DNA of 64,000 bases from positions 2,170,001-2,234,000 of the forward strand of contig NZ_JAIEZP010000001.1 of NCBI RefSeq assembly GCF_019679475.1, written 5' to 3'. Both the position numbers and the translations under genes were made by a program. Shown here piece after piece: positions 32,391 to 40,943 of the stretch. The stretch is from Hyphomonas sediminis. GTDB taxonomy: Bacteria; Pseudomonadota; Alphaproteobacteria; Caulobacterales; Hyphomonadaceae. The notes beneath the pieces were generated by a model, which made no database searches, was not told the DNA's origin, and was given only the letters and a program-made list of their open reading frames with translations. Within the stretch, counting starts at the first letter, position 1. Each line of letters begins with the position of its first letter.

Positions 32391-33383
32391 ATGACACATC
32401 CCGGCGCAGTCGCGACGGATGCCTTCGGGCGCAGGTTCAGTTACCTGCGGCTGTCGGTTACAGAAGTCTGCAATTTTCGATGTACCTACTGCTTGCCGGA
32501 TGGATACCGAAAAACCGGTTCCATGGACTTTCTCGCCGCAGACGAGATTGAACGGCTCGTGCGCGCCTTCACCGGGCTTGGCATCCGTAAGGTCCGGCTG
32601 ACAGGCGGCGAACCGACTGTCCGGAAGGATCTGACGCAACTGATCGCCCGCATTTCAGCGACGCCGGGGGTTGAGAAAGTCGCCCTGACGACAAATGGCT
32701 GGAATCTGCCTCGCCATATCGATGAGTGGGTTGGGGCGGGGCTGACCAACCTCAATGTCAGCATAGACTCCCTCGACAGGGAGGCCTTTCATCGCATTAC
32801 CGGCCATGATCGTCTAGCGGATGTGCTTGCTGGACTGGAGCGCGCGCTGTCCCTGCCTCTGAAGACCGTCAAAGTGAATGCCGTGCTGTTGCGGGACGGG
32901 CTTGAGGAGGATTTTTCGAGCTGGACAGAGTTCGTCCGTGAGCGTCCCGTCTCCGTCCGTTTCATCGAGCTGATGCGGACAGGGGATAACAAGATGTTCT
33001 TTGAGGCGCAGCATGTGAGCGGCCGGATCCTGCGCCAGTGGCTGGAGGACAATGGCTGGACTGCAAAAGCACGCGGGGAAGATGACGGACCGGCGACCGA
33101 GTTCACGCATCCTGGTTATGCCGGCCGGATCGGTCTGATCGCGCCCTACGGGCCGGGCTTCTGCGATGGGTGCAACCGGCTGCGCGTCACAGCGCGGGGA
33201 CAACTCCGGCTGTGCCTTTTCGGACAAGGCGGACGCGACCTTCGGGACCTGCTCGGCTCAGATGATAGCACCCAAGTTCTCAAGTCGCGGATTGTCGAGG
33301 CTCTGACCTTCAAACCTGCAGCGCACAATCTTCACACCGCCAATCCTGGCGACATCAGAAATCTGGCTCAGACCGGAGGCTAG
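32391..33383 (+). CDS. moaA: GTP 3',8-cyclase MoaA
   Basis: A 330-residue radical SAM enzyme, first step of Moco synthesis. The N-terminal cluster is CNFRCTYC (C27, C31, C34), followed by the SAM motif T-G-G-E-P-T; the C-terminal cluster is F-C-D-G-C-N-R-L-R plus a third cysteine 13 residues on, and the protein ends in the conserved GG. The ATG at 32391 is set by AAAGGAG. It is separate from the moaD-moeA block, with its own Fnr-type site and riboswitch. Its TAG stop overlaps the convergent regulator stop. Confidence 0.92.
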   Translation: MTHPGAVATDAFGRRFSYLRLSVTEVCNFRCTYCLPDGYRKTGSMDFLAADEIERLVRAFTGLGIRKVRLTGGEPTVRKDLTQLIARISATPGVEKVALTTNGWNLPRHIDEWVGAGLTNLNVSIDSLDREAFHRITGHDRLADVLAGLERALSLPLKTVKVNAVLLRDGLEEDFSSWTEFVRERPVSVRFIELMRTGDNKMFFEAQHVSGRILRQWLEDNGWTAKARGEDDGPATEFTHPGYAGRIGLIAPYGPGFCDGCNRLRVTARGQLRLCLFGQGGRDLRDLLGSDDSTQVLKSRIVEALTFKPAAHNLHTANPGDIRNLAQTGG

Positions 33384-34153
33384 TCGCTCTTCGTGTCGAG
33401 CAGGCCCTGCTGTCGTTCGGTGAAGGCCTTGCCTTTCGTGTTGCAATCCTGCGCATAGTGGTTGTCGATCAGTGGGGTTGGGCGTGCGAGCCGCTCGAGC
33501 GCGGCCACATTGTCGAACCGGACATGAGCGCCTTCGACACTCACCCCTTTGTCCGAAAGCTTGGAGAAGGCCCGGGAAAGGTTTTCTGGTGTCATGCCAA
33601 GAAGGGCGGCCAGGACGCGCTTCTCGTGCGGCAGAACGATTGTGTTCTTTTCACCCTGACGGACACGCTGGGTGAGCAGATAGTTGGCGAGCCGCTCGGT
33701 TGAGTCCCGCAGCTTGTGGTTCTTGATGGAGCGCACCAGCCCGCGATAGCAGCCGGCAAGTTCTTCTGACACGGCAAACCCGAAAGTGGCGTCCTCTTTC
33801 ATCGACCGCCGCAGGGAATCGCCCGGCACCATCAGGATTTCGGAACGCTCCAGCGTGACAGCGCTCATGAGTGAATCCGACTCAAGCACGACCGCCGCCA
33901 GGATAAATGTTGAAACCGGCCGCAGAATCGCGAGCGTTGTGTCCTTCGATTTCCAGCCAGCGCCCAGTTCGACTGCGCCTTCCAGCAGGATGTAAAGGAA
34001 ATCGACGGGATCTCCTTCCATCAGAAGCGTCGTATTGGCCGGAAAACGCTGGAGAAAAGCCCCGGTCATCGCTCTTGCGAAGGTCGGATCATCGGCCTGC
34101 TTGAAGAAGGAGATGTTTCTTACGCGCTCTGCATCTGCGCTTCGAATGGTCAT
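33380..34153 (-). CDS. Crp/Fnr-family regulator without iron-sulfur cysteines (NarR-like)
   Basis: A 257-residue Crp/Fnr protein: cyclic-nucleotide-like sensor barrel (about 10-125), dimer helix and winged helix-turn-helix. The recognition helix T-P-E-N-L-S-R-A-F keeps the E-x-x-S-R residues with which Fnr reads TTGAT. The N-terminal cysteines of Fnr are absent, which points to the Dnr/NarR/NnrR branch. Placement next to and divergent from narK is as in Paracoccus, where NarR activates nar genes in response to nitrate/nitrite; that role is inferred. The last 30 residues are an unusual polar tail. Confidence 0.8.
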   Translation of the reverse strand: MTIRSADAERVRNISFFKQADDPTFARAMTGAFLQRFPANTTLLMEGDPVDFLYILLEGAVELGAGWKSKDTTLAILRPVSTFILAAVVLESDSLMSAVTLERSEILMVPGDSLRRSMKEDATFGFAVSEELAGCYRGLVRSIKNHKLRDSTERLANYLLTQRVRQGEKNTIVLPHEKRVLAALLGMTPENLSRAFSKLSDKGVSVEGAHVRFDNVAALERLARPTPLIDNHYAQDCNTKGKAFTERQQGLLDTKSD

Positions 34154-34248
34154 ATCGTCCTCCTGAACCGCCGGGTGACTTTCGCGGCGTTGCTGCTTGC
34201 AGATCGGGTCTGACGGGGTGCTGTGTTTTTTTGACCCTGATGGTGAGC

Positions 34249-34262
34249 TTGATAAAAGTCAA
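34249..34262. promoter_or_regulatory. Fnr/NarR-type site in the narR-like/narK gap
   Basis: TTGATAAAAGTCAA, nine of ten half-site positions of TTGAT-N4-ATCAA. It lies in the 304-base gap between the regulator (starting 96 bases to the left) and narK (196 bases to the right). No other feature is visible in this gap apart from a T-rich run just before the site. It may drive the whole nar operon. Confidence 0.65.
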
Positions 34263-34457
34263 GGCAGCTGATGACGACTTTCCGTGTCCCAGTCGGCGCA
34301 GATCAGGCCTTGGGCATGGCTTCGTCAGGCGGGCTCAGATTGATTTCAAGCCAGGCGCAAAAGCGGACATCCGCCAAGAAAGCGCTTCACAATTATCAAG
34401 GCACAGGCGCCCCACTGCTGACACCTCTGGACCCCGAACACGAGACGCGGGGGCCAT

Positions 34458-37193
34458 ATGCCACTTTCCACTCCAACGCCCGCAAAAGGCGCCGGGCGCG
34501 CCCTGGGCCTGACGACATTTGCTTTTACGGCCTGTTTTGCCGTGTGGACGATCTTTGCCATTCTCGGCTTGCAGATTCAGAAGGAACTCGGGCTCTCCGA
34601 GACTCAATTCGGACTGCTCGTGGGCACTCCGATCCTGACCGGATCCCTTTCCCGGCTGTTCCTTGGAATATGGGCTGACCAGTTCGGCGGCCGAATTGTC
34701 AATCTCGCCGTAATGCTGCTGTCAGCGCTGGCGACCTGGCTTTTGACATTCGCAACGACCTATCCGGAGTTTCTCCTGGCGGCGTTGGGAATAGGCATTG
34801 CGGGCGGATCTTTCTCCGTCTCGATCACCTATGTCTCGAAATTCTTCCCACCGGAAAAGCAGGGGTCTGCTCTTGGGATCGTCGGCGCCGGCAATGTAGG
34901 CGCAGCGGTCACGAAATTTGCGGCGCCCATCGTCATGGCCTCGATGGGCTGGAAGGGTGTCGCCAATGTCTGGGCGATCGCGCTCGTGCTTGTGGCGCTC
35001 GTCTTCTTCTTCCTGACGTCTGACGATCCTGAGCTCGCCGAGCGCCGCCGCACGGGCGCAAAGCCACGCAGTTTTGCCTCCCAGTTCGAGCCGCTCCGCA
35101 ATATCCAGGTCTGGCGCTTCTCGCTTTATTACTTCTTCGTGTTCGGCGCGTTCGTTGCGCTGGCGCTCTGGCTCCCGCGCTATCTGATCGGCGTTTATGG
35201 CTTCGATGTGAAGACAGCCGGTATGTTGGCAGCGGCCTATTCGATCCCGGCTTCCATTTTCCGGATTTATGGCGGGCACCTCTCCGACAGGGTCGGCGCG
35301 CGGAACGTTATGTACTGGACATTCCTCGTCTCAGTCGTGGTTACCTTTTTCCTGTCTTACCCGCCGACTTCCTATGTCGTCGATGGCGTGCGCGGGCCAA
35401 TCAGCTTCCGGCTTGCCACAGGTCCGGTCGCCTTTGTGATCGCGATCTTCGTGCTCGGCTTCTTCATGAGCCTCGGCAAGGCAGCGGTCTACAAGCACAT
35501 CCCGGTCTATTATCCCAAGGACGTCGGCGCTGTCGGTGGTCTGGTCGGGCTGATGGGCGGGCTCGGTGGCTTCGTCCTTCCGATACTGTTTGGTGTACTG
35601 AATGACCTGACCGGCATCTGGACGAGCTGCTTCATGCTGCTGTTCCTGATCGTATCGGCTTCGCTGATCTGGATGCACCTTGCTATCCGGCACATGGAGC
35701 GCGAAGCGGCCGGCGCAACGCTCGACTCCCTGCCGCAACTGCCGGAGATGCAGCCCATTCATGGAGAGCGCGAAGCCCGGGCGCTGGCGCCTAAGCTCAT
35801 CGAGGACTGGCGCCCGGAGGAGCCCCAGTTCTGGGAGGAGACCGGCAAGAAGATTGCCAGCCGCAATCTCTGGCTCTCGATCCCAGCCCTGTTCCTGTCC
35901 TTCGCTGTCTGGATGGTGTGGTCGGTTGTTGTCGCCAAACTGCCGCAAATCGGATTTGCCTACACGACAGACCAGCTTTTCTGGCTCGCCGCATTGCCCG
36001 GCCTGTCGGGGGCCACGCTGAGGATTTTCTATAGCTTCATGGTGCCGGTGTTCGGCGGACGGCTGTGGACGACGCTGACGACCTGGTCCCTCATGCTCCC
36101 CGCGCTCGGGATCGGTTTTGCCGTTCAGAACCCCGAAACGCCCTATTGGATCATGCTTGTGCTCGCATTGCTGTGCGGCTTCGGCGGCGGGAACTTCGCA
36201 TCGTCGATGTCAAATATCGGATTCTTCTATCCTAAGCGTGAGAAGGGAAATGCGCTCGCCATGAATGCCGGGCTCGGCAATCTGGGGGTCAGCGCGATGC
36301 AGTTTCTCGTGCCTCTTGTCATTACTGTCGGCGTGTTTGGCTTTCTCGGCGGGCAGCCACAGGTAACAGAGGAGGGGGGAGAGCTCTTCCTCCAGAATGC
36401 CGGATTTATCTGGGTACCCTTCATTATAGCCAGCGCCTTTGCCGCCTGGTTCGGAATGAATGACCTGTCCAGCGCCAAGGCATCCTTCTCAGATCAGGCC
36501 GTTATTTTCAAACGCCGGCACAACTGGATCATGTGCTGGCTCTACACCGGAACGTTCGGCTCTTTCATCGGCTTTTCTGCGGCCTTTCCGCTGCTGACGA
36601 AAACGCAGTTTCCGGAAATCAACGTTCTGCAGATTGCCTTCCTCGGCCCTCTGGTCGGCGCGTTGTCCCGCTCCTTCACCGGATGGATCGCCGACCGGTT
36701 TGGCGGCGCACGGGTCACGCTCGCGGTCTTTGTCCTGATGATGGTGGGTACAGTCGGGGTCCTCTACTTCCTTGCCAACAAGGACGCACCGGGAGCTTTC
36801 ATAGGGTTCTTCGTCTCCTTCATCGTCCTTTTCTTTGCAACGGGGGTCGGCAATGCCTCGACCTTCCAGATGATCCCAGCGATCATGCGCAAGGAGATTG
36901 ACCGGCTGGAGCCGCAGATGAGTGGAGCCGACCGTCTGCGCCAGGCCGAAAAGGAAAGCGCCGCCATCACTGGCTTTACCAGCGCCATCGCTGCGTACGG
37001 AGCTTTCTTCATCCCGAAGAGCTTCGGGATGTCGCTTGCCGCCTCTGGCAGCGCCGCACCTGCGCTCTACGGGTTCCTCGCCTTCTATGTCTCCTGCCTT
37101 CTCGTCACCTGGTTCGTCTATGCGCGCCCCGGCGGTCTCCTCTTCGATGTGGAAAACCGCAAGCGCTCCGGACCTGCAACAGCCGCTGCCTAA
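34458..37193 (+). CDS. narK: Fused nitrate/nitrite transporter NarK1-NarK2
   Basis: A 911-residue protein of two MFS domains of about 12 helices each, joined by a hydrophilic linker near 415-480. The first half has G-I-G-I-A-G-G-S-F-S-V and G-G-L-V-G-L-M-G-G-L-G-G-F-V-L-P, the second G-F-G-G-G-N-F-A-S-S-M-S-N and A-L-A-M-N-A-G-L-G-N, the nitrate-transporter signatures of NarK/NarU. Such fusions, known from Paracoccus and relatives, pair a proton/nitrate symporter with a nitrate/nitrite antiporter. First gene of the nar operon; ATG follows GGGGG. Confidence 0.92.
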   Translation: MPLSTPTPAKGAGRALGLTTFAFTACFAVWTIFAILGLQIQKELGLSETQFGLLVGTPILTGSLSRLFLGIWADQFGGRIVNLAVMLLSALATWLLTFATTYPEFLLAALGIGIAGGSFSVSITYVSKFFPPEKQGSALGIVGAGNVGAAVTKFAAPIVMASMGWKGVANVWAIALVLVALVFFFLTSDDPELAERRRTGAKPRSFASQFEPLRNIQVWRFSLYYFFVFGAFVALALWLPRYLIGVYGFDVKTAGMLAAAYSIPASIFRIYGGHLSDRVGARNVMYWTFLVSVVVTFFLSYPPTSYVVDGVRGPISFRLATGPVAFVIAIFVLGFFMSLGKAAVYKHIPVYYPKDVGAVGGLVGLMGGLGGFVLPILFGVLNDLTGIWTSCFMLLFLIVSASLIWMHLAIRHMEREAAGATLDSLPQLPEMQPIHGEREARALAPKLIEDWRPEEPQFWEETGKKIASRNLWLSIPALFLSFAVWMVWSVVVAKLPQIGFAYTTDQLFWLAALPGLSGATLRIFYSFMVPVFGGRLWTTLTTWSLMLPALGIGFAVQNPETPYWIMLVLALLCGFGGGNFASSMSNIGFFYPKREKGNALAMNAGLGNLGVSAMQFLVPLVITVGVFGFLGGQPQVTEEGGELFLQNAGFIWVPFIIASAFAAWFGMNDLSSAKASFSDQAVIFKRRHNWIMCWLYTGTFGSFIGFSAAFPLLTKTQFPEINVLQIAFLGPLVGALSRSFTGWIADRFGGARVTLAVFVLMMVGTVGVLYFLANKDAPGAFIGFFVSFIVLFFATGVGNASTFQMIPAIMRKEIDRLEPQMSGADRLRQAEKESAAITGFTSAIAAYGAFFIPKSFGMSLAASGSAAPALYGFLAFYVSCLLVTWFVYARPGGLLFDVENRKRSGPATAAA

Positions 37194-37208
37194 AAAGGAA
37201 CCTTTTCC

Positions 37209-40200
37209 ATGAGCCATACACTCGACAGACTGACTTTCTTCCGGCGGCAGACTGAGACCTTTTCCGGCGGACACGGCGTTCTCAATGATGAGGACCGTAC
37301 TTGGGAAGAGGCGTACCGGAACCGCTGGCGCCACGACAAGATCGTGCGCTCAACGCACGGCGTGAACTGCACCGGCTCGTGCTCCTGGAAGATTTATGTC
37401 AAAGGCGGCATCGTTACCTGGGAAACTCAGCAGACTGATTATCCCCGGACGCGAGACGATCTGCCAAACCATGAACCGAGGGGGTGCTCGAGGGGCGCAA
37501 GCTACAGCTGGTACCTCTACTCGGCCAACCGGGTAAAATATCCTCTGATCCGGGCCCGGCTTCTGAAAGCCTGGCGGGAAGCCCGCAAGACTATGCAGCC
37601 CGTGGCGGCCTGGAAATCCATTCAGGATGATCCGGCCAAGCGCGCAGACTATGTGACGCGCCGCGGCATGGGCGGGTTCGTCCGGGCCCGCTGGGATGAG
37701 GTGAATGAAATCATTGCCGCAGCCAACGCGCACACGGTCAAGCAATGGGGCCCGGACCGCGTGTTCGGCTTCTCGCCCATTCCGGCGATGTCGATGGTTT
37801 CGTACGCAGCCGGTGCGCGCTATCTCCAGCTCATCGGCGGGGTGACTGGCTCCTTCTATGACTGGTATTGCGACCTGCCCCCTGCGAGCCCGCAGACCTG
37901 GGGCGAGCAGACCGACGTTGCCGAAAGCGCTGACTGGTACAATTCCAATTTCCTGATCCTTTGGGGCTCGAATGTGCCCCAGACGCGGACGCCGGATGCG
38001 CACTTTTACACCGAAGCCCGCTATAAGGGCGTCAAATCAGTCGTGATCTGCCCGGATTATTCGGAAGCCTCGAAATTCTCCGACCTCTGGCTCGCGGCCA
38101 AGCAGGGCACCGATGCAGCGCTCGGGATGGCTTTCGGTCACGTCATTCTGACGGAATATCACCGCGACCGAGAAGTCCCGTATTTCCGTGACTATGTGCG
38201 CCAGTATACCGACCTGCCGCTGCTCGTCCGCCTCGTGCCGCAGGAAGACGGCTATGTGCCCGAGCGCCTTTTGCGCGCCTCCGATTTCGACAAGTCCCTT
38301 GGCGAGGACGCCAATCCAGACTGGAAGACAGTTGCGATCGACGAAACAACCGGCAAGGTCGTGGTGCCGAACGGCTCTATCGGGTTCCGTTGGGGCGACA
38401 AGGGCAAATGGAACCTCGAGGAGAGGGAAAGCGGCGGAGCTGACACGAAGCTCCGGCTCGGCCTGAAGGGGGCCGAGGACGAGGTGGCCAAGGTCCGCTT
38501 CCCGTATTTCGCCAATACCGCCTCGAACGGCTTTGCCTCCACAGATCATCCGAGTGTCCTGACGCGCAATGTCCCCGTCAGAAGAATGAAACTCGCAGAC
38601 GGCACAGAGACACTGGTCGCCTGTGTCTATGACCTCCTGATGGCTAATTATGGCGTCGATCAGGGCTATGGCGGCGAGCATCTCGCCAGTTCCTATGATG
38701 ACATGGAGCCCTACACGCCGGCCTGGGCTGAGGCCATCACCACTGTGCCACGCGCGAACATCATTGCCACGGCCCGTGGTTTTGCCACCAACGCAGAGAA
38801 GACCAGGGGTAAGTCGATGATCATCATCGGCGCAGGGATGAACCACTGGTACCATATGGACATGAACTACCGCGCGGTGATGAACATGCTCATCCTGTGC
38901 GGGTGCATCGGACAGTCCGGCGGCGGCTGGTCCCACTATGTGGGGCAAGAGAAGCTCCGTCCCCAGACGGGGTGGGCGCCGCTTGCCTTTGCGACCGACT
39001 GGGTACGTCCGCCGCGCCAGCAGAATTCGACTTCCTTTTTCTATGCGCATACAGATCAGTGGCGTTATGAAACGGTTCCGGTCGGTGAGATCCTGTCTCC
39101 AACCGCCGAAGCGGGTGACTGGGCGGGTAGCTTCATCGACTATAATGCCAAGGCCGAGCGTATGGGCTGGTTGCCATCGGCCCCGGCGCTGAAGACCAAC
39201 CCTCTGGAAGTGGCCGCGAAGGCCAAGGCCGCCGGGCAGGAGCCGAAGGACTATGTCGCCGCGGCGCTCAAATCCGGTGAGTTGGAAATGTCCTGCATGG
39301 ACCCGGACGATCCGCATAACTGGCCGCGCAACATGTTTGTCTGGCGCTCCAACCTGCTTGGCTCTTCCGGCAAGGGGCACGAATATTTCCTCAAGCACCT
39401 GCTCGGCACCGATCATGGCATTCAGGGTAAAGATCTCGGAGAGATGGGGCATGACAAGCCGCGCGACGTGACTTGGCATGACGAGGCGCCGCGCGGAAAG
39501 CTCGACCTGCTTGTATGCATCGATTTCCGCATGTCCACCACAGCGGTCTATTCCGACATCGTTCTGCCGACGGCCACATGGTATGAAAAGAATGATCTCA
39601 ATACTTCCGACATGCACCCCTTCATCCACCCGCTGGGAGCTGCGGTGGACCCGGCATGGGAAAGCCGCACTGATTGGGAAATCTTCAAAGGGCTCGCCAA
39701 AACCTTCTCCGAGGTGGCCCCTGAAGTGCTTGGCGTCGAGACCGATGTCGTCCTCTTCCCGATCCAGCATGACAGCCCTGGCGAAATGGCGCAGACCCAT
39801 GGCGTCAGGGACTGGTACAAAGGGGAATGCGAACCAATCCCGGGCAAGACCATGCCTACGGTTGTCGCCGTTGAGCGCGACTATAGCCAGATCTATGCGA
39901 AGTTTACGTCGCTCGGCCCGCTCATGGACAAGCTCGGCAATGGCGGCAAGGGGATGGCCTGGAATACTCAGCATGAGGTCGAGAAGCTTGCCTCGCTGAA
40001 CGGCACGGTGCTTGACGAAACGGTGGCTAAGGGCCGTCCAAAGATCGTGACGGACATCGACGCCTGCGAGACCATCCTGATGCTCGCGCCGGAGACGAAT
40101 GGTGAAGTGGCGGTCAAAGCGTGGGAAGCACTGGAAGTGCAGACCGGGCGCGAGCACACACACCTCGCAAGGCCGAAGGAGGACGAGAAGATCCGCTTCC

Positions 40201-40943
40201 GCGACATCGTCGCCCAACCGCGCAAGATCATCACCTCGCCAATCTGGTCGGGGATCGAAAGCGAGCATGTCAGCTACAATGCCGGCTACACCAACGTCCA
40301 CGAACTGATCCCCTGGCGGACACTGACCGGGCGGCAGCAGCTCTATCAGGATCATGACTGGATGCGGGCGTTTGGTGAGACGCTGGTGGTCTACAAGCCG
40401 CCGGTCGACCTGAAGACCCTCCATGTGAAGGGCGACAAGCCGAACGGCAATCCCGAGATCACCCTCAACTTCATCACGCCCCACCAGAAATGGGGCATCC
40501 ACTCGACCTATACTGACAACCTCCTGATGCTGACGCTGAACCGCGGCGGGCCGGTCGTCTGGGTGTCCGAGACCGACGCGAAGCGTGCCGGGATCATCGA
40601 CAATGACTGGGTCGAGGTCTTCAACGCAAACGGCGCTCTGACAGCCCGGGCGGTTGTCTCCCAGCGGATCCGTGAAGGAACGATGTTCATGTATCATGCG
40701 CAGGAGAAAATCGTGAACACGCCGGGTTCGGAGATAACTGGCAAGCGGGGCGGTATCCACAATTCCGTCACCCGCGCAATTCTCAAACCCACACACATGA
40801 TTGGCGGCTACGCACAGCTTGCCTATGGCTTCAACTATTACGGCACGGTCGGATCGAACCGGGACGAGTTCATCATTCTGAGGAAGATGAACAAGGTCGA
40901 CTGGCTCGATACTCCCGCCGCTCAAAAGGAGGGCGTACAATGA
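37209..40943 (+). CDS. narG: Respiratory nitrate reductase alpha subunit
   Basis: A 1244-residue molybdoenzyme, normal for NarG. The FS0 [4Fe-4S] ligands H50, C54, C58 and C93 are all present (THGVNCTGSC...GCSRG), and the Mo-pocket segment W-G-S-N-V-P-Q-T-R-T-P-D-A-H follows near 255. It reduces nitrate to nitrite on the cytoplasmic side with bis-MGD cofactor, in a NarGHI complex. The start overlaps no other gene; the stop overlaps narH by four bases (ATGA). The antisense strand is open for 972 codons, a GC-rich artefact. Confidence 0.96.
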   Translation: MSHTLDRLTFFRRQTETFSGGHGVLNDEDRTWEEAYRNRWRHDKIVRSTHGVNCTGSCSWKIYVKGGIVTWETQQTDYPRTRDDLPNHEPRGCSRGASYSWYLYSANRVKYPLIRARLLKAWREARKTMQPVAAWKSIQDDPAKRADYVTRRGMGGFVRARWDEVNEIIAAANAHTVKQWGPDRVFGFSPIPAMSMVSYAAGARYLQLIGGVTGSFYDWYCDLPPASPQTWGEQTDVAESADWYNSNFLILWGSNVPQTRTPDAHFYTEARYKGVKSVVICPDYSEASKFSDLWLAAKQGTDAALGMAFGHVILTEYHRDREVPYFRDYVRQYTDLPLLVRLVPQEDGYVPERLLRASDFDKSLGEDANPDWKTVAIDETTGKVVVPNGSIGFRWGDKGKWNLEERESGGADTKLRLGLKGAEDEVAKVRFPYFANTASNGFASTDHPSVLTRNVPVRRMKLADGTETLVACVYDLLMANYGVDQGYGGEHLASSYDDMEPYTPAWAEAITTVPRANIIATARGFATNAEKTRGKSMIIIGAGMNHWYHMDMNYRAVMNMLILCGCIGQSGGGWSHYVGQEKLRPQTGWAPLAFATDWVRPPRQQNSTSFFYAHTDQWRYETVPVGEILSPTAEAGDWAGSFIDYNAKAERMGWLPSAPALKTNPLEVAAKAKAAGQEPKDYVAAALKSGELEMSCMDPDDPHNWPRNMFVWRSNLLGSSGKGHEYFLKHLLGTDHGIQGKDLGEMGHDKPRDVTWHDEAPRGKLDLLVCIDFRMSTTAVYSDIVLPTATWYEKNDLNTSDMHPFIHPLGAAVDPAWESRTDWEIFKGLAKTFSEVAPEVLGVETDVVLFPIQHDSPGEMAQTHGVRDWYKGECEPIPGKTMPTVVAVERDYSQIYAKFTSLGPLMDKLGNGGKGMAWNTQHEVEKLASLNGTVLDETVAKGRPKIVTDIDACETILMLAPETNGEVAVKAWEALEVQTGREHTHLARPKEDEKIRFRDIVAQPRKIITSPIWSGIESEHVSYNAGYTNVHELIPWRTLTGRQQLYQDHDWMRAFGETLVVYKPPVDLKTLHVKGDKPNGNPEITLNFITPHQKWGIHSTYTDNLLMLTLNRGGPVVWVSETDAKRAGIIDNDWVEVFNANGALTARAVVSQRIREGTMFMYHAQEKIVNTPGSEITGKRGGIHNSVTRAILKPTHMIGGYAQLAYGFNYYGTVGSNRDEFIILRKMNKVDWLDTPAAQKEGVQ

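Noticed and set aside
34231-34457. Short coding frames before narK
   Set aside because: They occupy the regulatory gap with the Fnr-type site and show no conserved pattern.
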